The notes below the pieces were generated by a model that was not told the origin of the DNA, did no database searches, and worked only from the letters and a program-made list of their open reading frames with translations. Positions 58,509-64,000 of a DNA stretch of 64,000 bases are shown here, in pieces. Positions within the stretch are counted from its first letter, which is position 1. Each line of letters opens with the position of its first letter. The DNA is taken from positions 5,938,339-6,002,338 of the forward strand of contig NZ_CP026498.1 of NCBI RefSeq assembly GCF_002953255.1. Direction: 5' to 3'. Source of the stretch: Streptomyces sp. CB01881 (GTDB taxonomy: Bacteria; Actinomycetota; Actinomycetes; Streptomycetales; Streptomycetaceae). The position numbers and the translations under genes are program-made.

Positions 58509-60170
58509 TCAGCGGACGAAGAGCGAGGCCTTCGACGCCAGGTCCAGGAAGTACTGCGGAAGCAGGCCGAGGCCGAGGGTGACGAGGACTCCGAAGCCGA
58601 TCGCGGTGGCCGTGAAGGCGCTCGGAATGGCCACGGTCGGGCCGCCCGGCTGCGGGTCGGAGAAGAACATCAGCACGATCACCCTGATGTAGAAGAACGC
58701 GGCCACCGCCGAGCTGAGCACACCGACGATCACCAGCGGGGTCGCCCCGCCCGCCGCCGCGGCCTGGAAGACCGCGAACTTCCCGGTGAAGCCCGAGGTG
58801 AGCGGGATCCCCGCGAAGGCCAGCAGGAAGAGCGCGAAGACCGCCGCGACCAGCGGCGAACGCCGGCCCAGCCCGGCCCAGCTGGACAGGTGGGTGGCCT
58901 CGCCCTTGGAGTCGCGCACCAGGGTGACCACGGCGAAGGCGCCGAGCGTCACGAAGGAGTACGCCAGCAGGTAGAACAGCACCGAGCTGAGGCCCTGCTT
59001 GTTGGTGGCGATCACACCGGTCAGGATGAAACCGGCGTGCGCGATGGAGGAGTAGGCGAGCAGCCGCTTCACGTCCTGCTGGGTGACGGCCAGGATCGCG
59101 CCGACCACCATGGTCAGGATCGCCACGCCCCAGAGCACCGGCCGCCAGTCCAGCCGCAGGCCCGGGAAGGCCACGTAGAACAGCCGGAGGAAGGCGCCGA
59201 ACGCGGCCACCTTGGTCGCGGCCGCCATGAAACCGGTGACCGGGGTCGGCGCGCCCTGGTAGACGTCCGGCGTCCAGGAGTGGAACGGCACCGCGCCGAC
59301 CTTGAAGAGCAGGCCGACCGCGAGCATCGCCAGGCCCACCAGCAGCAGCGCGTCGTTCTGGGTGGTGGAGAGCAGGGCCGGGGTGGCCAGCGCCTTGCCG
59401 GAGATGACGTCCGCGATGTCGCCGAGCCGCACGCTGCCCGCGTACCCGTACAGCAGGGCGGTGCCGAACAGGAAGAACGCCGAGGCGAAGGCGCCGAGCA
59501 GGAAGTACTTGACCGCCGCCTCCTGGGAGAGCAGCCGGCGGCGGCGGGCCAGCGCGCAGAGCAGGTAGAGCGGGAGGGAGAAGACCTCCAGCGCCACGAA
59601 CATGGTCAGCAGGTCGTTGGCCGCGGGGAAGAGCAGCATGCCGCCGACCGCGAACATGGTCAGCGGGAAGACCTCGCTGGTGCCGAAGCCCGCCCGGACC
59701 GCGGCGCGCTCCTGCTCGCCGCCTGGGGTGGCGGCGGCCTGCGCCGCGAAGGCGTCGGCCGGCTCGCCGCCGGCCTTGGGCTCCAGCCTGCGCTCGGCGT
59801 AGGTGAGCACCGCGACCACGGCGGCCAGCAGGATCACGCCCTGCAGGAAGAGCGCCGGGCCGTCCAGCGCGACCGAGCCCATCGCCAGCAGGTCGACCTT
59901 GGTGGAGCCGTAGCCCTGGGAGGCGAGCACCACGACGGCGGTGAACGCGCCCGCCAGGCCGAGCAGGGCCAGCCAGACCTGCGCCCGGTGACGGTGCCGG
60001 CGCGGGACGAAGGCCTCCAGCAGGACACCTGCGACGGCGGTGGCGAACACCACCAGCATCGGGGAGAGCAGCCCGTACTCGATGTGCGGCGCCGGGATGC
60101 TCTGGGTGTTGCCCCCGGCGGCGGCGAGGCTGTTGCCGCCGGCGGCGGCGAGCCATCCGGTGGTGCTCAC
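58509..60170 (-). CDS. nuoN: NADH-quinone oxidoreductase subunit N
   Basis: 553 residues, about 14 transmembrane helices. LLTMFVALEVFSLPLYLLCA, SSTQN-type loop, then FKVGAVPFHSWTPDVYQGAPTPVTGFMAAATK is the Mrp-antiporter core, and DVKRLLAYSSIAHAGFIL follows. NuoN is one of three proton-pumping antiporter-like subunits of complex I. The start overlaps the nuoM stop by 4 nt. Last gene of the operon, ended by a hairpin. The N-terminal 30 residues (Gly/Ala-rich) are an actinobacterial feature. Confidence 0.97.
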   Translation of the reverse strand: MSTTGWLAAAGGNSLAAAGGNTQSIPAPHIEYGLLSPMLVVFATAVAGVLLEAFVPRRHRHRAQVWLALLGLAGAFTAVVVLASQGYGSTKVDLLAMGSVALDGPALFLQGVILLAAVVAVLTYAERRLEPKAGGEPADAFAAQAAATPGGEQERAAVRAGFGTSEVFPLTMFAVGGMLLFPAANDLLTMFVALEVFSLPLYLLCALARRRRLLSQEAAVKYFLLGAFASAFFLFGTALLYGYAGSVRLGDIADVISGKALATPALLSTTQNDALLLVGLAMLAVGLLFKVGAVPFHSWTPDVYQGAPTPVTGFMAAATKVAAFGAFLRLFYVAFPGLRLDWRPVLWGVAILTMVVGAILAVTQQDVKRLLAYSSIAHAGFILTGVIATNKQGLSSVLFYLLAYSFVTLGAFAVVTLVRDSKGEATHLSSWAGLGRRSPLVAAVFALFLLAFAGIPLTSGFTGKFAVFQAAAAGGATPLVIVGVLSSAVAAFFYIRVIVLMFFSDPQPGGPTVAIPSAFTATAIGFGVLVTLGLGLLPQYFLDLASKASLFVR

Positions 60171-61798
60171 TTGTGCTCACCTCCTGAGGTGGCGTCTCCG
60201 TGGGCGGCGACCGGGTGGGCCGGCGCCGGGTCGGACTGGTGAACCTGCGAGAGGGTCGCGTCCACCGCCGGGTTGACGATGTCGGTGAGCGGCTTCGGGT
60301 AGACGCCGAGCAGGACGGTCAGCGCCACCAGCGGGGCGACGACGGCGAGCTCGCGCACCTTGAGGTCGGGCATGCTGCGCACCCCGTCCTTGACCGGGCC
60401 GGTCATGGTGCGCTGGTAGAGCAGCAGCGCGTAGAGCGCCGCGAGCACGATGCCGAAGGTGGCGACGATGCCGATCGCCGGGTACCGGGTGAAGGTGCCG
60501 ACCAGGACGAGGAACTCGCTGACGAACGGCGCCAGGCCGGGCAGCGAGAGGGTGGCCAGGCCGCCGATCAGGAACGTCCCGGCGAGCACCGGGGCGACCT
60601 TCTGCACGCCGCCGTAGTCGGCGATCAGGCGGGAGCCGCGGCGGGAGATCAGGAAGCCGGCCACCAGCATCCACGCGGCGGTGGAGATGCCGTGGTTCAC
60701 CATGTAGAGGGTGGCGCCGCTCTGGCCCTGGCTGGTCAGCGCGAAGATGCCCATGATGATGAAGCCGAAGTGCGAGATGGAGGCGTACGCGACCAGCCGC
60801 TTGATGTCCTTCTGGCCGATGGCGAGCAGCGCGCCGTAGATGATCCCGATCACCGAGAGGACGAGGATCGCCGGGGCGAAGGTCTTCGAGGCGTCCGGGA
60901 AGAGACCGAGGCAGTAGCGGAGCATCGCGAAGGTGCCGACCTTGTCGACCACCGCGGTGATCAGCACGGCCGTTCCGGCGGTGGACTCCCCCATCGCGTT
61001 CGGCAGCCAGGTGTGCAGCGGCCAGAGCGGGGCCTTCACCGCGAAGGCGAAGAAGAAGCCGAGGAACAGCGCCTTCTCAGCGGTGCCGCTGAGCACCAGC
61101 CGGCCGTCGGCGATCGCACCGGTCAGCGTCGGCAGGTCGAAGGTGGCGAAGCCCTGGTCCTGCGCGATCACGTACAGGCCGATCACGGCGGCCAGCATGA
61201 CCAGGCCGCCGAGCAGGTTGTAGAGCAGGAACTTCACCGCGGCGTACGAGCGCTGACGTGACGACTCGGGGCCGCCGGCCCTGTCGCCGAAGCCGCCGAT
61301 CAGGAAGTACATCGGGATCAGCATGGCTTCGAAGAAGACGTAGAAGACGAAGACGTCGGTGGCGTAGAAGGAGACGATCACCATCGCCTCGACCGCCAGG
61401 ATCAGGGCGAAGAAGCCCTGGGTGCGCCGGCGGTTCTCGAAGGTGCCGTCCGGCGCGGCCGGCCCCGGGTCGGCGTCGTGCCAGGAGGCCAGCATCACGA
61501 TCGGGACCAGCACCGCGGTGAGCAGCGCCAGCACGGTGCCGATGCCGTCCACGCCGAGCGAGAAGGTGATGCCGAAGGAGCGGATCCAGCTGTGGGACTC
61601 GGTCAGCTGGTAGCGCGCCCCGCCCGGCTCGAACCGCCCGGCCACGGCGGCGGCCAGGGCCAGGGTGACGGCCGAGACACCGAGCGCGACGGCCTTGGTG
61701 GTCCGCCGCCGGGCCTCGGTGGACCCGGCGGGCAGCGCGGCGGTGAGCACCGCGCCGGCCGCCGGGACGGCGCAGGTGGCGGACAGCAGGTAGCTCAT
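60167..61798 (-). CDS. nuoM: NADH-quinone oxidoreductase subunit M
   Basis: 543 residues, about 14 transmembrane helices. Characteristic segments are FFEAMLIPMYFLIGGFGD, FFFAFAVKAPLWPLHTWLPN (conserved lysine of the pump half-channel), DIKRLVAYASISHFGFIIMG and NHGISTAAWMLVAGFL. ATG 61798; the frame stays open upstream but that sequence is the repeat-bearing intergenic region. The 3' end overlaps nuoN by 4 nt. A His/Ala/Pro-rich tail ends the protein. Confidence 0.97.
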   Translation of the reverse strand: MSYLLSATCAVPAAGAVLTAALPAGSTEARRRTTKAVALGVSAVTLALAAAVAGRFEPGGARYQLTESHSWIRSFGITFSLGVDGIGTVLALLTAVLVPIVMLASWHDADPGPAAPDGTFENRRRTQGFFALILAVEAMVIVSFYATDVFVFYVFFEAMLIPMYFLIGGFGDRAGGPESSRQRSYAAVKFLLYNLLGGLVMLAAVIGLYVIAQDQGFATFDLPTLTGAIADGRLVLSGTAEKALFLGFFFAFAVKAPLWPLHTWLPNAMGESTAGTAVLITAVVDKVGTFAMLRYCLGLFPDASKTFAPAILVLSVIGIIYGALLAIGQKDIKRLVAYASISHFGFIIMGIFALTSQGQSGATLYMVNHGISTAAWMLVAGFLISRRGSRLIADYGGVQKVAPVLAGTFLIGGLATLSLPGLAPFVSEFLVLVGTFTRYPAIGIVATFGIVLAALYALLLYQRTMTGPVKDGVRSMPDLKVRELAVVAPLVALTVLLGVYPKPLTDIVNPAVDATLSQVHQSDPAPAHPVAAHGDATSGGEHK

Positions 61799-61808
61799 GC
61801 CGCCACCC

Positions 61809-61912
61809 CTCCCCCGGCCACCGGCCGGGGGGACCCCCGACGCCCGGCGGGCGCGTCCGCCCACCCGCACCTGTCGGTGACTCGTTCTCCCCCGGCCGTC
61901 GGCCGGGGGAGA
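61809..61912. repeat. Pair of palindromic repeat elements in the nuoL-nuoM gap
   Basis: Two near-identical hairpins: CCCCCGGCC-ACC-GGCCGGGGG (61811-61831) and TCTCCCCCGGCC with its mirror around GTC (61886-61912). Each is followed by GACCCC. Such C5GGCC dyads recur in streptomycete intergenic regions. Here they sit in the 166-bp gap of an otherwise tightly packed operon and may tune mRNA processing or differential expression. Confidence 0.8.
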
Positions 61913-61964
61913 CCCCACCGCTCGCTCACGGGCCGTACCCCCCAACGGATTTCGGGCCTATTCA

Positions 61965-63860
61965 TCAGACGGACCTCATCAGGAGAGTCGTGGCGACCAG
62001 CACCAGCGTGCCGCCGAACATGGAGAGCGCGTACGAGCGGACGTAGCCGTTCTGGATCCGCCGCAGCCGGCTGGAGATGCCGCCGATGGCGGCGGCCAGT
62101 CCGTTGACGAAGCCGTCCAGGCCGCGGCTGTCGAAGTAGACCAGGGCCGCGGCGAGCGCCGAGCCGGGCCGGACCAGGACGGCGTGGTTGAAGTCGTCCT
62201 GGAGCAGGTCACGACGGGCGGCCCGGGTGAGCCCGGAGCCGACCGGCGGCACCACGGGGACGGCGGAGCGCCCGTACATCAGGTACGAGACCACGACGCC
62301 GGCCAGCATGCAGACCGTGGCGAGCAGGGTGACCGTCAGTGCGGAGAGCGGCGAGTGGCCCTCCTCGTGACCGGTGACCGGCTCCAGCCAGTCGAGGAAG
62401 GAACTGTTCAGGACGAACAGCCCGCCCGCGAAGACCGAGCCGAAGGCCAGCACGATCATCGGGATCGTCATGGTGCTCGGCGACTCGTGCGGGTGCGGGT
62501 CGTGACCCTCGGCGTCGGGCTGCCAGCGCTTCTCGCCGAAGAAGGTCAGGATCATCACCCGGGTCATGTAGAACGCGGTGACGGCCGCGCCGACGAGGGT
62601 GCAGAGCCCGAGGATCCAGCCCTCGGTGCCCCCCTTGGCGAAGGCCGCCTCGATGATCTTGTCCTTGGAGAAGAAGCCGGACAGGCCGGGGAAGCCGATG
62701 ATGGCCAGGTAGCCGAGGCCGAAGGTGACGAAGGTGACCGGCATGTACTTGCGCAGGCCGCCGTAGTGACGCATGTTCACCTCGTCGTCCATGCCGTGCA
62801 TGACCGACCCCGCACCGAGGAACAGCCCGGCCTTGAAGAAGCCGTGTGTGACCAGGTGCATGATCGCGAAGGCGTAGCCGATCGGGCCGAGGCCGGCCGC
62901 CAGGATCATGTAGCCGATCTGCGACATGGTCGACCCGGCCAGCGCCTTCTTGATGTCGTCCTTGGCGCAACCGACGATCGCACCGAAGAGCAGCGTGACC
63001 GCGCCGACCACCACCACGGCGGTCTGGGCGTCCGGCGCCAGGTTGAAGATCGCGCCGGAGCGGACGATCAGGTAGACGCCGGCGGTCACCATGGTGGCCG
63101 CGTGGATCAGGGCCGAGACCGGGGTCGGGCCCTCCATGGCATCCCCGAGCCAGGACTGCAGCGGCACCTGGGCGGACTTGCCGCAGGCCGCCAGCAGCAG
63201 CATCAGGCCGATCGCCGTCAGCTTGCCCTCACTGGCCTGGCCGGCGCCCTGGAAGACCGGCCCGAAGGCGAAGGACCCGAACTCCGCGAACATCAGCATG
63301 ATCGCGATGGAGAGGCCCATGTCGCCGACGCGGTTGACGATGAACGCCTTCTTGGCGGCCGTCGCGGCGCTCGGTTTGTGCTGCCAGAAGCCGATCAGCA
63401 GGTACGAGGCGAGGCCCACGCCCTCCCAACCGACGTACAGCAGGAGGTAGTTGTCGGCGATCACCAACAGCACCATGGCCGCCAGGAACAGGTTCAGGTA
63501 CGCGAAGAAGCGGCGCCGGCGCTCGTCGTGCGCCATGTACCCCACCGAGTAGAGGTGGATCAGCGTGCCCACGCCGGTGATCAGCAGGACGAAGGTGATC
63601 GAGAGCTGGTCGACCAGGAACGAGACGTCGGCCTGGAAGCCGTTCACCGGGATCCAGGTGTACAGGAATTTGGTGACGGCGCGTTCCTCGGCAGGGCGGC
63701 CCAGCATGTCCGAGAACAGGGCGAGCCCGAAGCCGAAGGAGAGCGCGGCCAGAGCGGTGGCGAGCCAGTGACCGAAGCGGTCGAAGAACCGGCCGCCGAG
63801 CAGCAGCAGGGCAGCACCGGCCAGCGGAGCCGCCACCAGCAGCGGAATGAGAGAGTTCAC
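61965..63860 (-). CDS. nuoL: NADH-quinone oxidoreductase subunit L
   Basis: 631 residues, about 16 transmembrane helices plus the lateral helix at the C-terminus. Recognisable: SVGYMAHDERRRRFFAYLN, YVGWEGVGLASYLLIGFW, AACGKSAQVPLQSWLGDAME, GPTPVSALIHAATMVTAGVY and STMSQIGYMILAAGLG with HLVTHGFFKAGLFLGAGSV. ATG 63860 follows the nuoK stop by 14 nt, so the operon is tight here. Distal proton-pumping subunit of complex I in the plasma membrane. Confidence 0.98.
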   Translation of the reverse strand: MNSLIPLLVAAPLAGAALLLLGGRFFDRFGHWLATALAALSFGFGLALFSDMLGRPAEERAVTKFLYTWIPVNGFQADVSFLVDQLSITFVLLITGVGTLIHLYSVGYMAHDERRRRFFAYLNLFLAAMVLLVIADNYLLLYVGWEGVGLASYLLIGFWQHKPSAATAAKKAFIVNRVGDMGLSIAIMLMFAEFGSFAFGPVFQGAGQASEGKLTAIGLMLLLAACGKSAQVPLQSWLGDAMEGPTPVSALIHAATMVTAGVYLIVRSGAIFNLAPDAQTAVVVVGAVTLLFGAIVGCAKDDIKKALAGSTMSQIGYMILAAGLGPIGYAFAIMHLVTHGFFKAGLFLGAGSVMHGMDDEVNMRHYGGLRKYMPVTFVTFGLGYLAIIGFPGLSGFFSKDKIIEAAFAKGGTEGWILGLCTLVGAAVTAFYMTRVMILTFFGEKRWQPDAEGHDPHPHESPSTMTIPMIVLAFGSVFAGGLFVLNSSFLDWLEPVTGHEEGHSPLSALTVTLLATVCMLAGVVVSYLMYGRSAVPVVPPVGSGLTRAARRDLLQDDFNHAVLVRPGSALAAALVYFDSRGLDGFVNGLAAAIGGISSRLRRIQNGYVRSYALSMFGGTLVLVATTLLMRSV

Positions 63861-63874
63861 CGAAGGCCCTCCGC

Positions 63875-64000
63875 CTACAGCTTCATCAGATTGCTGTCGT
63901 CGACCGAAGCGGAGTGCCTGGTCCGGAAGATGGAGACGATGATGGCGAGGCCGACCACGACCTCGGCCGCCGCGACCACCATGGTGAAGAACGCGGCGGC
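63875..64000 (-). CDS. nuoK: NADH-quinone oxidoreductase subunit K (C-terminal fragment, cut by window edge)
   Basis: Only the last 41 codons are present. The visible part, AAFFTMVVAAAEVVVGLAII followed by VSIFRTRHSASVDDSNLMKL, carries the conserved membrane glutamate and C-terminal end typical of NuoK. It directly precedes nuoL, as in other nuo operons. Confidence 0.95.
   Translation of the reverse strand, partial: AAAFFTMVVAAAEVVVGLAIIVSIFRTRHSASVDDSNLMKL

Noticed and set aside
57366..60242. 958-codon open frame on the plus strand
   Set aside because: Antisense to nuoN and the polyprenyl synthase gene; Gln/Glu/Arg-rich without recognisable domains.

Overview
The window is a high-GC actinobacterial chromosome segment, most like Streptomyces or Kitasatospora. 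Coding third positions are almost always G or C, GTG starts are frequent, and it carries an HrdD-type sigma factor with a SigR-type promoter, two XRE/DUF5753-DUF397 pairs, an FO synthase for coenzyme F420 and a nuo (complex I) operon. No transposase, integrase, prophage gene or CRISPR array was found.

Left third (1-24.5 kb), a conserved core block. A minus-strand operon runs GGDEF protein - galU - moeA - moaC - mog. Across a shared terminator lies 5-formyltetrahydrofolate cyclo-ligase, then a penicillin-acylase-type Ntn hydrolase, a cation/proton antiporter and an MFS carrier. Next come a zinc-ribbon protein behind a CIRCE heat-shock operator (a homologue of the mycobacterial redox chaperone Ruc) and mscL. 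The order moeA-galU-cyclo-ligase-zinc ribbon-mscL is, from memory, also found in Mycobacterium tuberculosis. hrdD, a PAP2 phosphatase, a lone FtsX-type permease, tRNA-Arg(CCU), a GT-C glycosyltransferase, a YihY-type membrane protein, a large D-Ala-D-Ala carboxypeptidase and a GPP34 protein follow.

Middle (24.5-41 kb), mixed regulatory and metabolic genes. These are the first XRE-DUF397 pair, an ADP-ribosylglycohydrolase, FO synthase (fbiC), a LolA-like protein with an ABC exporter, rarD, a quinone-reductase/HxlR divergent pair, a TetR gene, and an ECF sigma factor with a likely membrane partner. A cluster of TetR-like operator palindromes lies between two convergent genes with no obvious target.

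Right-middle (41-53 kb), the accessory part. The standout is a 1313-residue single-module NRPS with A-oxidase-PCP-TE architecture, almost certainly an indigoidine (blue pigment) synthetase, standing without the usual helper genes. It is followed by an NmrA-type oxidoreductase, a pentapeptide-repeat protein, a minus-strand operon of small proteins headed by a HATPase and containing a 49-residue membrane peptide, and a second, lower-GC XRE-DUF397 pair.

Right end (53-64 kb), respiratory metabolism, all on the minus strand: nuoK(partial)-nuoL-nuoM-nuoN, a polyprenyl diphosphate synthase (probably menaquinone side chain), an orphan NarL-type response regulator, and korAB (2-oxoacid:ferredoxin oxidoreductase). 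Intergenic regions are rich in GC hairpins and short tandem repeats with 14-24 bp periods.
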